64,000 nucleotides of DNA from the NCBI GenBank assembly GCA_020634855.1, contig JACKAU010000015.1, positions 124,001 to 188,000 on the forward strand. The letters run 5' to 3'. Below, piece after piece: positions 7,707 to 19,565 of the stretch (the stretch's first letter is position 1; every line of letters starts with the position of its first letter). The translations under genes and the position numbers were made by a program. The DNA is from Anaerolineales bacterium. GTDB taxonomy: Bacteria > Chloroflexota > Anaerolineae > 4572-78 > J111. The notes beneath the pieces were generated by a model. That model worked only from the letters and a program-made list of their open reading frames with translations. It ran no database searches and had not been told where the DNA came from.

Positions 7707-9269
7707 ATGAGCCGTATCGCGCGTGCAGCGTCGCTGGTGATGGTGCTGTTTGTTATCAGTCGGGCGCTGGGGCTGCTGCGTGAAATGGTAGTCGCCGGCC
7801 AATTTGGCACCAGCGCCGATATGGACGCCTACTTGGCCGCCTTTAGCCTGCCCGATTTTCTGTTTTATGTGGTGGCCGGCGGCGCGTTGGGATCGGCGTT
7901 TATTCCGGTGTTTGCCGGTTATCTCACCCGCAACGATATGCCGGGAGCTTGGCGGTTGGCCTCGGCCGTTATCAACTGGATGGTACTGCTACTATCGATT
8001 TTGGCCGGCCTGGCCGCGATTTTCGCGCCGTGGCTGGTCGGCTGGCTGTTTGGCGATTTGTCGCTCGACCAGCAAGTCTTGACTACCGAACTGATGCGCT
8101 TGATGCTTATCTCGACAGTGATTTTTGGCGTCAGCGGGACGGTCATGGGTATTCTCAACGCGCAGCACCATTTTTTTCTGCCGGCAGCGGCTCCTATCGT
8201 TTATAATTTGGCGATTATTATGGGGGCGTGGTTTTTAGGACCTACTTGGGGGGTTCGAGGCTTGGCGGTGGGGGTGGTCTTGGGGGCAGCAGGTCACCTG
8301 CTCATTCAACTCCCCGGTCTGTTCTGGGGTAAGCAGCGGATGACCTACCAACCGACATTGGCCTTCGGCAACGCCAGCCTGCACGAAGTTGGCCGATTGA
8401 TGGCCCCTCGGGTGTTGGGGTTGGCCGCAGTTCAGATTAACTTTATCGTCACCCGTGTCTTGGCGGCCGGTCTAGCTGTGGGGAGCATCACCGCGCTTTA
8501 CTATGGTTGGATTATTATGCTCCTGCCCCAAGGGATCATCGCCCAGTCGGTGGCGACGGCGCTCTTTCCCACGCTGGCTGCGTTAGCCGCACAAGGCGAC
8601 CGGGCCGAGATGCGCCGAATTTTTGCTGCCACCCTTAGAAACCTTCTCTTTCTAACCTTACCGGCCGCCGTGGGCCTTATCGTCCTGGCTCGGCCGGTGG
8701 TGCGGCTGCTGTTAGAGCGCGGCGAATTTACCGCCGAATCGACCACTTTGACGGCCTGGGCCTTGGCCTTTTTCGCGTTGGGGCTGGTAGGCCATGCCGT
8801 GGTTGAAATCGCGGTGCGAGCCTTCTACGCCCTCAAAAATACTAAAACGCCGGTGGGCATCGGCATTCTGGCGATGGCGGTTAACATCGGCTTGAGTATT
8901 TTGTTGATGAGGCTGTTTGAGCTTGGAGGGTTACCGGCTCACGCCGGGTTGGCGCTGGCTAACTCGCTGGCCGTGTCCTTGGAGATGGCGATCCTGTTGG
9001 TTTTGTTGCGACCATTGATGGGGGGCCTGTCTGAAACGAGTCTGCGGCCATCGGTGGGGAAGATGGGGGTGGCCACTGTGGGTATGGCCGTTGTGCTGCT
9101 AATAATTGAGCCGCTGCTCCCGGCTGAACCTTCATGGTTGGGCGGCGTAGTCGGTATTGGGGTGGGCGGCTTGGTTTACATTGGCCTGGCCTATATCATT
9201 GGCGTCGATGAACTGAAGCCGATCCAGTACAAGGTGACTCGCGTTTTAAGCTCAATCCGGCGTTCATGA
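7707..9269 (+). CDS. murJ: Lipid II flippase MurJ
   Basis: A 520-residue polytopic membrane protein of the MviN/MurJ (MOP exporter) family, usual length about 500-530. I chose ATG 7707 (MSRIARAASLVMVLFVISRA) because upstream in-frame sequence is low quality and the family motif LGLLREMVVAGQFGTS follows directly. Other hallmarks are DMDAYLAAFSLPDFLF, GALGSAFIPVF, LPQGIIAQSVATALFPTLA and LLERGEFTAESTT, with about 14 hydrophobic segments. MurJ flips lipid-linked peptidoglycan precursor across the cytoplasmic membrane. It is convergent with the kinase gene, 15 bp away, and stands just left of the large glycosyltransferase cluster, so a role in exporting another polyprenyl-linked glycan is a possible alternative. 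Confidence 0.9.
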   Translation: MSRIARAASLVMVLFVISRALGLLREMVVAGQFGTSADMDAYLAAFSLPDFLFYVVAGGALGSAFIPVFAGYLTRNDMPGAWRLASAVINWMVLLLSILAGLAAIFAPWLVGWLFGDLSLDQQVLTTELMRLMLISTVIFGVSGTVMGILNAQHHFFLPAAAPIVYNLAIIMGAWFLGPTWGVRGLAVGVVLGAAGHLLIQLPGLFWGKQRMTYQPTLAFGNASLHEVGRLMAPRVLGLAAVQINFIVTRVLAAGLAVGSITALYYGWIIMLLPQGIIAQSVATALFPTLAALAAQGDRAEMRRIFAATLRNLLFLTLPAAVGLIVLARPVVRLLLERGEFTAESTTLTAWALAFFALGLVGHAVVEIAVRAFYALKNTKTPVGIGILAMAVNIGLSILLMRLFELGGLPAHAGLALANSLAVSLEMAILLVLLRPLMGGLSETSLRPSVGKMGVATVGMAVVLLIIEPLLPAEPSWLGGVVGIGVGGLVYIGLAYIIGVDELKPIQYKVTRVLSSIRRS

Positions 9270-9284
9270 CACCGCGATAGCCGT

Positions 9285-11054
9285 TTAATCCCGCGTCACA
9301 AAATCGACCGGCGTAGCCGGCATCAACATGCTGCGGGCCAGGTTCAATTGTTTGGGGTGAATGGTCGGTATCCGGCTCGTCATCCGGGTCTGATCTTCAG
9401 CCGCTTTTTGTCTGTCGCCGATAGCCAGATAACAGTTCGCTCGATTTTCATAAGCGTATGGATGTTCAGGGTTCATGTCGATGACCCGGCTGTAATCCAT
9501 GATCGCCTGCTCGTAATTGCCGAAATTGGCGTAAGCTCTGGCCCGATTGAAAAAGGCATGAACGTAAACCGGATTCAGTTCGATAGCCCGGTTGTAGTCG
9601 GTAATCGCATATTGGTAGTCGCCCAGGAGGTCGTGGACGACGCCGCGATTGACGTAGGCCGCCAGAAATTGGGGGTTAAGGCCGATAGCCTGGCTATAAT
9701 CCTCAACCGCATCCTCGTGTTTGCCCATCCAGACATAGGTATTAGCCCGGTTATAGTAAGCGTAGATATTTTTGGGATTCAACTCGATGACGCGATCATA
9801 ATCCTGAAGCGCTTCCTCATAGAGGCGCAGACCCGTGTTGGCGATGCCTCGATTGACGTACGCGGCGGCAAAATGGGGCGCTAGCTCGATGGCCCAATTG
9901 CAATCGAGCACGGCCTGGGCGTAATTATCCATCAACAGATGGGCCGCGCTGCGATTGTTATAGGCCTCGGCATAGTGGCGATCGATTTGGATGGCCTTGG
10001 TATAATTGTAGATGGCTTGTTCGTAGTTACGCATCCCGGCGTGAGCCAATCCCCGCTTGTTATATTCGCGTGAATCCAACAGATCCAATTTTTCCGTAGA
10101 GGCATAGGTAGGGATGCTGCTGATATTTAGCGCGTTTAGCGCCGTGGCCATCTCTAACGTATCGGTAAAGCGAGCCTCTTTATCTTTGGCCATCGCCTGT
10201 TCAACAACCCCGGCCAGCGCCCCGGCATCGCGCCATAGGCCCTGCAATCCCTGGGGCATATCTTTACAAATGGCTTTTTCCAACAGCATGAAAACCTTTA
10301 ACTCCAACCGTAGATTTTGGGCCACTTGGGTACTGGCTTGAGACTCCAGGACATCGATATCAATATAGTGGTGGCCGGTCAACATGAAATATAATAACGC
10401 GCCCACCTGATAAACATCACTGCGAGCGTCTAGCTTCTCGCCGCGAAGCTGTTCCGGCGAACTAAAAACCAGGGAGGAGGGCTGGAACCCCACGCGAGTC
10501 AAATCCAGGCCGCCGGCCGATTTGGGGACGTGGGCAATCCCAAAGTCGGTCACTTTGGGACGGCCGTCGGCTGTCAGTAGGATATTATCGGCTTTAACAT
10601 CCCGATGAATAATGCCTCTTTCATGCAGCTTGGCTAACCCTTCGCAGATGCCGGTGGTTAAGCGCACCGCGTGATCGAGCGACAGTTTGCCCTTCTGCTT
10701 CAACAGACCGCGCAGACTACCGCCCGATAGATACTCCATAATCATGTAGATCCGCTGATCGGCAATGCGCAGGCCGTGAACGGTCGCAATGTTGGGGTGT
10801 TCCAACAGCGCTGCTATTCGCGCTTCTTGGATAAACCGTTTAATGGTTTTGTCGCCGCCGGCTTTATCAACTCGCAAAAGTTTAATAGCAACTTTCCGAT
10901 CCAGCATGCGATCTAACGCTTCGTATACCGTGGCAAAGCCACCCTCGCCCAGTTGGCGGATAATTTCATATTCAAATATGCGCTGGCCAGGATTAAGCAA
11001 GTAACCCAATTTATCGGCTCCTGGAACGTTCCCCATGTAAATATTCTTTATCAT
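9285..11054 (-). CDS. Serine/threonine protein kinase with seven TPR repeats
   Basis: An N-terminal Hanks-type kinase (residues about 28-310): glycine loop GEGGFATVY (36-44), VAIK with the catalytic lysine (58), HRDVKADN with catalytic D152, DFG (170-172) and SSPEQLRGEKLDARSDVYQVG in place of APE. Residues about 335-565 are seven consecutive 34-residue TPRs ending in patterns such as AIELNP. There is no membrane helix, unlike PknB-type kinases with PASTA domains, so it is probably a cytosolic kinase docking partners through the TPRs. ATG 11054 (MIKNIYMGN) is preferred to a TTG nine codons upstream; ATG 11036 is another option. It is transcribed alone, away from the glycosyltransferase cluster. 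Confidence 0.9.
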   Translation of the reverse strand: MIKNIYMGNVPGADKLGYLLNPGQRIFEYEIIRQLGEGGFATVYEALDRMLDRKVAIKLLRVDKAGGDKTIKRFIQEARIAALLEHPNIATVHGLRIADQRIYMIMEYLSGGSLRGLLKQKGKLSLDHAVRLTTGICEGLAKLHERGIIHRDVKADNILLTADGRPKVTDFGIAHVPKSAGGLDLTRVGFQPSSLVFSSPEQLRGEKLDARSDVYQVGALLYFMLTGHHYIDIDVLESQASTQVAQNLRLELKVFMLLEKAICKDMPQGLQGLWRDAGALAGVVEQAMAKDKEARFTDTLEMATALNALNISSIPTYASTEKLDLLDSREYNKRGLAHAGMRNYEQAIYNYTKAIQIDRHYAEAYNNRSAAHLLMDNYAQAVLDCNWAIELAPHFAAAYVNRGIANTGLRLYEEALQDYDRVIELNPKNIYAYYNRANTYVWMGKHEDAVEDYSQAIGLNPQFLAAYVNRGVVHDLLGDYQYAITDYNRAIELNPVYVHAFFNRARAYANFGNYEQAIMDYSRVIDMNPEHPYAYENRANCYLAIGDRQKAAEDQTRMTSRIPTIHPKQLNLARSMLMPATPVDFVTRD

Positions 11055-11081
11055 TGTGCTTCTGTTCGTTAATAGTTTCAA

Positions 11082-11300
11082 TAGGGTAAAGGTAAGGTGA
11101 AGCTATGAAAAGAAATCAGTTGGGGATGTACTACTTTTATTAATAAAAATTTACTGCTAAGTAGGGTATTATGCCAAATTTGCGATTTGTTTTTGGCCGA
11201 TTGACTTGCGGCCATCGGCTGGAGATTGCGCGTCCAATCAACTTTGGTAAAATACCTCGTTCATTAATCGATTTTTTATGGAGTTAGAATAAAAATTTCT
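11082..11300. promoter_or_regulatory. Intergenic region between divergent kinase and membrane-protein genes
   Basis: AT-rich DNA between two divergently transcribed genes, so it should hold promoters for both. I could not fix individual -35/-10 boxes with confidence. No gene is seen. Confidence 0.35.
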
Positions 11301-11360
11301 TGGAGCGACAAAGCTTGCTTTGTCATTTACGGCAAGGTCAAAGTAAACTTTGACGCTCCA
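11301..11360. repeat. Compound palindromic element, copy 1
   Basis: Outer arms TGGAGCG and CGCTCCA enclose two inner hairpins, ACAAAGC-TT-GCTTTGT and GTCAAAGT-AA-ACTTTGAC, giving a cloverleaf-like fold. A second copy is at 36345-36399, where it overlaps the end of a coding sequence. Confidence 0.85.
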
Positions 11361-11389
11361 GGTCGGTATTTGCAGAGGAGACCCAGCCC

Positions 11390-13516
11390 ATTAATTCGGC
11401 CAGACCACCAGCCCATCAAATTATTATTTTCACTGCGCTTATCCTGATTCTAGGGTTGGCTTTTTGGCTGCGATGGCGATTTGTGCAGACCGTCCAACTT
11501 TATCCCGATGAGTTTGTGACGTTGCTGGCTATTGATATGATCAAGGCTAAGGGCTGGCCGGTGATGCCGTCCGGTCTATTTTATGAACACGGTTTCCTGT
11601 TCTCCTATCTGGGCAGCCTGGCCTCGCTGATCGATTCATCGCCACTGGCCGTTCGTTGGCTGAGTTTATGGCTCGGCTTGGCGACGGTGGGCCTCACATT
11701 TTGGGTAGGGCAGCGCTGGTATTCAGTCTCGGCGGGGCTGATTGCGGCCGCCGGTTTGGCCATCGCCCCCGCGGCCATCCACTGGAGCGGGCGCGTCAGG
11801 ATGTATGCTCTCCTACAACTGTTGGTGTTGTTAACGATCTATTTGGCTTACGAGGGTCTGAGCCGCCAGCAAGCTCGACTTCGCTGGGCTGCCCTCCTGA
11901 CTTATCTAGGGGCTACCTTAGCCCATTTTGTGGCTGTGGCCTTGGCTCCACCGCTCGTGTTAGCCTCAATAGCGATAGTATGGGCCAAGAAGCGTACCAA
12001 CTCGACATCCGCCATGAACGGCGCTTCGCCTTCTGCGAACTTGAACCGGCGGCGCAGCTACCTGCTCGAAATTCTCGCCTTTGTGGCCATTCTGGTTATC
12101 GCCTTTCTCGTTAAGCGAGCCGGCCAACCTAAGGGCCTTGAGGCTTTAGACGCGAACGCTGCCGGTGCTGCTACAGGGCTGGTTCAAGTCCTCAATGTTT
12201 ACAGCGACTTTTCGTTTAATGCCCTCGCCGGATGGCAAGCTATTTCACCCTTCTATCTCAATCTTCCTGCGCTGATTTTTGCACCGCTGGCCGGGCTGGC
12301 TGTTGTAGTGTGTTTGGTGCAATTATTCAAAATCAAGGCTAAGGCTGAGGCTAAGCGTTCTAACCTGCAATTTGAAATTTTTAACGCCCAACTCGTAACA
12401 CTCTTTCTTGGGCTGATCCTGATAACGACCACCCTGGAAATGGTTCTCTTTGTCTCGGCCGATCGGCGCGACGATAAGTATCTATTTATGTTGCTGCCGA
12501 TTCTCTTTCTACTTGGGGCGTATGGCCTCGTCATTGTTAGCCATTGGCTATTAGTAATTATTAGCCGCAGAAACCCAAACCGCCAAATCGACCACCCCAA
12601 TCGCCGCTCAGCACTGACCACGTCCCAATTGATAGTTTCGTTGATCTTTATGGGTCTTATCGCCGTGATTACCTGGCCGGCGATCCAATCCCTCCTAGCC
12701 AACACCGGCGACAACTACGATGCCGCCTTTGCCTATGTCCGGGCCAATTGGCAAGACGGGGACACGGTACTGACGGGAACCCCTGCTGCCGCCGCTCTCT
12801 ACCTAGGCCGCAACGATTTCTACGGCGTTCAGCGGCGCGGCGGCTACGACTACCGGCTGCTGACCATTGGCGGCCAAGCGGTTGATCGCTGGCTGGCCTC
12901 ACCCGCCATCCGCACCGAGGCCGATTTGCATCAAACGCTGGCCGCGAACAAGGTCTGGTTAGTCTTGGAACGCTGGGGCTTGCAGCGAGAGTATTACGAC
13001 CTGCCTTTTCAACAGCAGCTTCTGGCCCAAACTGATCTCATCACCCAATCGCAGGGCATTTTTGTTTTACGTTCCAAAACCAACCCGCAATCGATAGCGA
13101 TGCAACCGGCCCATTCGGTGCAGGCCACGTTTGGTGATGTGGTACAACTGCTCGGCTATACTGCCGAGCCAGAGCAACCCGAACCCGGTCAGTCACTGCG
13201 CCTAACGCTGTATTGGCAGCCTATCGCTACGATGGCTCACAACTACACTGTTTTTGTGCATCTGCGCCAACCGACCGGTGGCAACGTAGCTCAGGCTGAC
13301 CATCGTCCCTTAGGCGACCTATATCCCACGTCAATCTGGCCTGTGGGGGAGACCATCCGCGAAACCAGCGAGCTTACCTTGCCGGCCGACATACCGCCCG
13401 GCGATTACGACCTATGGGTAGGCGTCTACTTACTGGAAACCGGTGAGCGACTCCCGGTTCAAAATGATACCAGCGGCGAAAACGCGGTTCTCGTCGGTCA
13501 GTTAAGCGTCGAATAA
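11390..13516 (+). CDS. GT-C fold (GT39/PMT-like) membrane glycosyltransferase with C-terminal accessory domain
   Basis: About 708 residues. The first hydrophobic helix begins upstream of the TTG at 11456, and no ATG or GTG lies in frame before it. GAGGAG at 11375-11380 is spaced 9 bases from ATT at 11390, so I propose this rare start codon; TTG 11456 is the alternative. The loop after helix 1 carries an acidic pair (YPDEFVTLL), the usual catalytic position of PMT/ArnT-type GT-C enzymes, which use polyprenyl-phosphate sugars on the outer face of the membrane. About ten membrane helices follow. Residues about 570-705 are one copy of the domain shared by this cluster (LLGYTAEP, LRLTLYWQP, NYTVFVHL, PTSIWPVGE, LPADIPPGDYDLWVGVYL). 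It is the first gene of the cluster. Confidence 0.75.
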   Translation: MNSARPPAHQIIIFTALILILGLAFWLRWRFVQTVQLYPDEFVTLLAIDMIKAKGWPVMPSGLFYEHGFLFSYLGSLASLIDSSPLAVRWLSLWLGLATVGLTFWVGQRWYSVSAGLIAAAGLAIAPAAIHWSGRVRMYALLQLLVLLTIYLAYEGLSRQQARLRWAALLTYLGATLAHFVAVALAPPLVLASIAIVWAKKRTNSTSAMNGASPSANLNRRRSYLLEILAFVAILVIAFLVKRAGQPKGLEALDANAAGAATGLVQVLNVYSDFSFNALAGWQAISPFYLNLPALIFAPLAGLAVVVCLVQLFKIKAKAEAKRSNLQFEIFNAQLVTLFLGLILITTTLEMVLFVSADRRDDKYLFMLLPILFLLGAYGLVIVSHWLLVIISRRNPNRQIDHPNRRSALTTSQLIVSLIFMGLIAVITWPAIQSLLANTGDNYDAAFAYVRANWQDGDTVLTGTPAAAALYLGRNDFYGVQRRGGYDYRLLTIGGQAVDRWLASPAIRTEADLHQTLAANKVWLVLERWGLQREYYDLPFQQQLLAQTDLITQSQGIFVLRSKTNPQSIAMQPAHSVQATFGDVVQLLGYTAEPEQPEPGQSLRLTLYWQPIATMAHNYTVFVHLRQPTGGNVAQADHRPLGDLYPTSIWPVGETIRETSELTLPADIPPGDYDLWVGVYLLETGERLPVQNDTSGENAVLVGQLSVE

Positions 13517-13669
13517 GATCGACATGACCTTACACGAAAAAGCTTAGAAGAGCTTGAGTTAATCATAGCCAAATTGCGGTCTCGCTTTACATCATTTAGC
13601 GATGTCGGATTTAGGGTATTGATCGTATGCTAATAGCAGAATAAGAAAAAAGCATTTTTAGGAGCCGAT

Positions 13670-16600
13670 TTGCGATTTTCGAGCAAATCATACGATAAAT
13701 TAGAGTGGCTGTTACTCGTCCTGATTATTTTCGGGCCTCGATTGATCAACCTTGATCGATTCCTGACCGCCGATGAACCTCTGTTCCTTGAGCATGCCCA
13801 AAAATTTGCCCAAGCCTGGGCGACCGGTGATTTTGGTTTGACAGCCGGTATCGGCTATCCGGGGGTAACGGTGGCGGCCTGGGCTGCCCCTATCATCAAT
13901 CTGGCTCAGACCGAGTTGGGGCAGTACGCGCTGGGGCGAGCCGCCACGGCGACCCTGACTGGCATCTTGCTGCTGCTGCTCTACGGTCTCTCTCGCGAAC
14001 TATTGGGCCGTGGGCCGGCCCTGATCGGCGTCGGTTTGCTGGCCCTCGATCCTTTTATGCTGGGCTACAGCCGCCTGTTTCATATTGCCGCGCCTTTGGC
14101 GTTGTTCATGACGTTGGCCGGGATATCGCTGCTGCTGTGGCTGCACACGGAGCGATGGCCTTGGCTGGCGTTATGCGGTTGTTTCACCGGCTTGGCCATG
14201 CTCACCAAATCGACTGCCTTACTCTTGGCCCCGATGTTTGTGGTCGTGATCCTAACTTGGACCGTTTCGACAGGGCAGTGGCGTAGTCGTCGTTGGTGGG
14301 GGCGCAAACTCGGCGGCCTGGTTTTGTTGTCCCTTATCAGTGGCTCACTTTTTTTCCTACTCTGGCCCGCCATGTGGGTCGATCCCATCGGTACGTTGAG
14401 CCTCACCTTCGGCAAACTCTTCACCGATCAGGAAGCCGGTACCGGTAATCTCGGCCTCTTCTGGTTCGGCCACTTCGTCGAAGACCCCGGCCCTGCCTTC
14501 TACCCCGTCGCCTTTTTGCTTAAATCAACCCCTTGGCTGCTGGTCGGTTTGATTTTAAGCGTCTTTTATATCTTTAGCGATCAGCGGTCAGTTGATAACG
14601 GTCAGCCGTCAGTAGTCGGCGGTCAGCCGTTAGTCGTTAGACGCCAGCCGTCAGCCGTCAGCGGCCGGCGGTCAGCAATTCTTCATTCTTCATTCTTCAT
14701 TCTTCATTCTTCAGCGCTTTGGTTCTTTGCCCTGACCTACCTCGTTATCATGACCATCGCTTCCAAAAAATCAGTCCGTTACATGCTGCCGGCCTTTCCC
14801 ACCTTCTACATTTTAACCGGTCTCGCCCTCTCCCACACGTTCTTTAAGTTCCGGCAAATAAAATATTTCAATCCCATCTCTGACTTCTCAAAATCTTCAT
14901 CCACCATCCAACCATCCAACCAACCAACTACCCAACCCCCTAACTACCCAATCTCCCCATCTCCCCATCTCCCAATCTCCATTCTTATGATACTCCTTGG
15001 CCTCAGCCTCACTCTTTTCTACCACCCCTACTACCTCACCTACTACAACCCCCTTGTCCTCGGTTGGCGCTGGGCGCCACAGACGATTCTGGTTGGCTGG
15101 GGCGAAGGGCTTGACGGCGCGGCCCGTTACCTCAATGAGCAGCCGGCGCCAACCGTATCGGCCTGGTATGAATGGATTTTTCCGCTGCTTTATAAGGGAG
15201 ACGTCGAAGCGGTTGTGCCGCAGGAAAACCTTATCACCGCTGACGCAGCCGTCCTTTACATCAACCAGGTGCAGCGCGACATCCCCGGTCCGAATATCAT
15301 CGACTACTTTCGGTCCCGCCGTCGACCGGCACACACCGTTCGATTGAACGGCATCGACTACGCCTGGGTTTACCCCGGCCCCATCGCCGGATTCGAGCTG
15401 CCCGCCGCCCCCCCGATCGCCCTCGGCGGTGATTTTGACGACGAGGCCCGGCTGCTCGGTTACGATCTTGGGGCTCAGTCGCCCGGCAGTGGCGAGTCGT
15501 TGATCGTGACCTTGCAATGGCAAATTCTAGCCCAACCGTCCGACCCTCGTTTTGTGTATGTAAGATTAGTCGATAGCCAGGGACGCATCTGGGCCGGCGC
15601 CGACAGCCCGCCAGTGATGGGCCTGTGGCCGGTCAATCGCTGGCAGCCCGGTATGTTTCTCGAAGACGCCCACGAATTACCGGTTCCGGCCGGAACGCCG
15701 CCGGGCCGCTATCGGCTGGAAGTTGGCTTGTACAATCCTGACACCGGCCAAACACTGGCCGCTCGCGGCCAGCCGATTGGGCAGGGCGGCGGCCTCTTAC
15801 TCGGTGAGGTCGATGTCGTTTGGCGAACACAGACCGAGACAGAGGTAGATTTACCTCACCAGACCGACACAGCGTTGTCCAATCAGGTTCACCTCATTGG
15901 CTACGATAGCCCGCCTCCGCAAGCTACCACCGGTGATCTTCTTCCGGTTCGATTAATCTGGCAGCGCTCCAACGCTTGGTTCCAGTTTGAGGACATGACC
16001 GAAAATTCTGTCGTCTTTATTTGGTCTCGCGAAGGCGCTTCTCAGGCCGAACAGATCGACCCGCTCCCCCTGCCGGTCGAACAGTGGGGACGCGGCGGGA
16101 TACTTCGCTCGCAGCACGAGGTCATTGTCCCGCCGACCTTGTCCGCCGGACGGTACAGTTTGTTAATTGGCTTACACGATGGGCAACGCATCGTCGGCGA
16201 GCCGTTTTCATTGGGGATGGTCGAGGTCGCGACGCCGCCTCACGAATTTGATCTGCCTTCAGATGTGATTCAGCCCGACGGCTCGGCTCAACTGGCTGTT
16301 GCTCCGGATCAAACGATAGGGTTGGCCGGATATCGCTATACTCTATCTGAGTCAGCTTTGGATATTCAACTTTTCTGGCAATCCAATGCCCAATTAACCG
16401 ACCGGTACAAAGTTTTCGCCCAACTCTTGGACGCCACCGACCAACTGGTAGCCCAATCCGACTCGATCCCCGCCGCCGGCCAACGGCCCACCACCGGCTG
16501 GCTGCCAGGCGAAATCATCACTGACACGCACCATCTAACCCTGCCCCCCGACCTGCCTACCGATCAGCCTTATCGCCTAATTACCGGCCTATACGATCCC

Positions 16601-16683
16601 GCCACCGGCCAACGCCTAACGCTCACCGACAACGCCGGAGACGCGATTCAAGTCGCCGCCATTACCCTGAACGGCAGTAATGA

Positions 16684-16687
<4 letters not shown>
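13670..16687 (+). CDS. GT-C membrane glycosyltransferase with three C-terminal accessory domains
   Basis: A 1005-residue protein starting at TTG 13670 with TAGGAG five bases upstream. The N-terminal half is polytopic, with the acidic motif FLTADEPLF (D35, E36), GYPGVT, and VGWGEGLDGAARYLNE near residue 480. These motifs are shared with the gene at 21623, so the two are paralogs. Two in-frame repeat arrays interrupt membrane loops (14579-14712 and 14885-14984). After residue about 580 come three copies of the cluster's shared domain; the third is the best preserved (LFWQSN, KVFAQLLD, PTTGWLPGEIITDTHHLTLP, GLYDPATGQRL). It should act on the outer membrane face with a lipid-linked sugar donor. 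The stop overlaps the next start by ATGA. Confidence 0.75.
14579..14712 (+). repeat. In-frame heptamer arrays (GTCAGCG/CCGTCAG and CTTCATT)
   Basis: Degenerate GGTCAGC units followed by four units of CTTCATT. They encode a QPSAVSGRRSA-type stretch and then LHSSFFILHSS between two membrane helices of the host protein. The sense strand is the stop-free strand of each heptamer. Confidence 0.8.
14885..14984 (+). repeat. In-frame CCAAC / CCCCATCT arrays
   Basis: Repeats of CCAACCAA and CCCCATCT types encode a proline/serine-rich segment (PPNYPISPSPHLPIS) just before a membrane helix of the same host gene. Confidence 0.8.
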
Positions 16688-19233
<2,546 letters not shown>

Positions 19234-19247
19234 GTCGAACAATTTGC

Positions 19248-19420
19248 AAAATTCAGTAGAGTACAGTTTTACATAAATTAAATATAGATCGCACAGATCT
19301 TACGGATAAACACGGATTTTCTTAAATTAAATCAGGTCTTATCCGTGATAGTCTGTATGATCCGTGTCACCTGTGTTCTATCATTTCTCATCAGCTCTTG
19401 AAATTGTGATCTACTGAAGT
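19248..19420. repeat. MITE-like element, copy 2, inverted relative to copy 1
   Basis: The reverse complement aligns along its length with 1418-1600: GTAGATCACAATTTCAAG, CTGATGAGA, ATGATAGAAC, TGACACGGAT and AATCCGTGTTTA are shared in the same order. Its ends are again inverted repeats (TTCAGTAGA / TCTACTGAA). It lies in the gap between two membrane-protein genes. Confidence 0.85.
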
Positions 19421-19565
19421 TGTTCTATAAATTCGAACGAAATCGATAAATTGGAGATTTCCCAAAGAGTCCCAAAAATTTAGGCGACTATCGAAAAAGT
19501 GAGAGCGCTTCCGAAAAATTACGCAAAATGGCTTAGGCCATTCGCTTTCGCTTAAGGATCAACCG

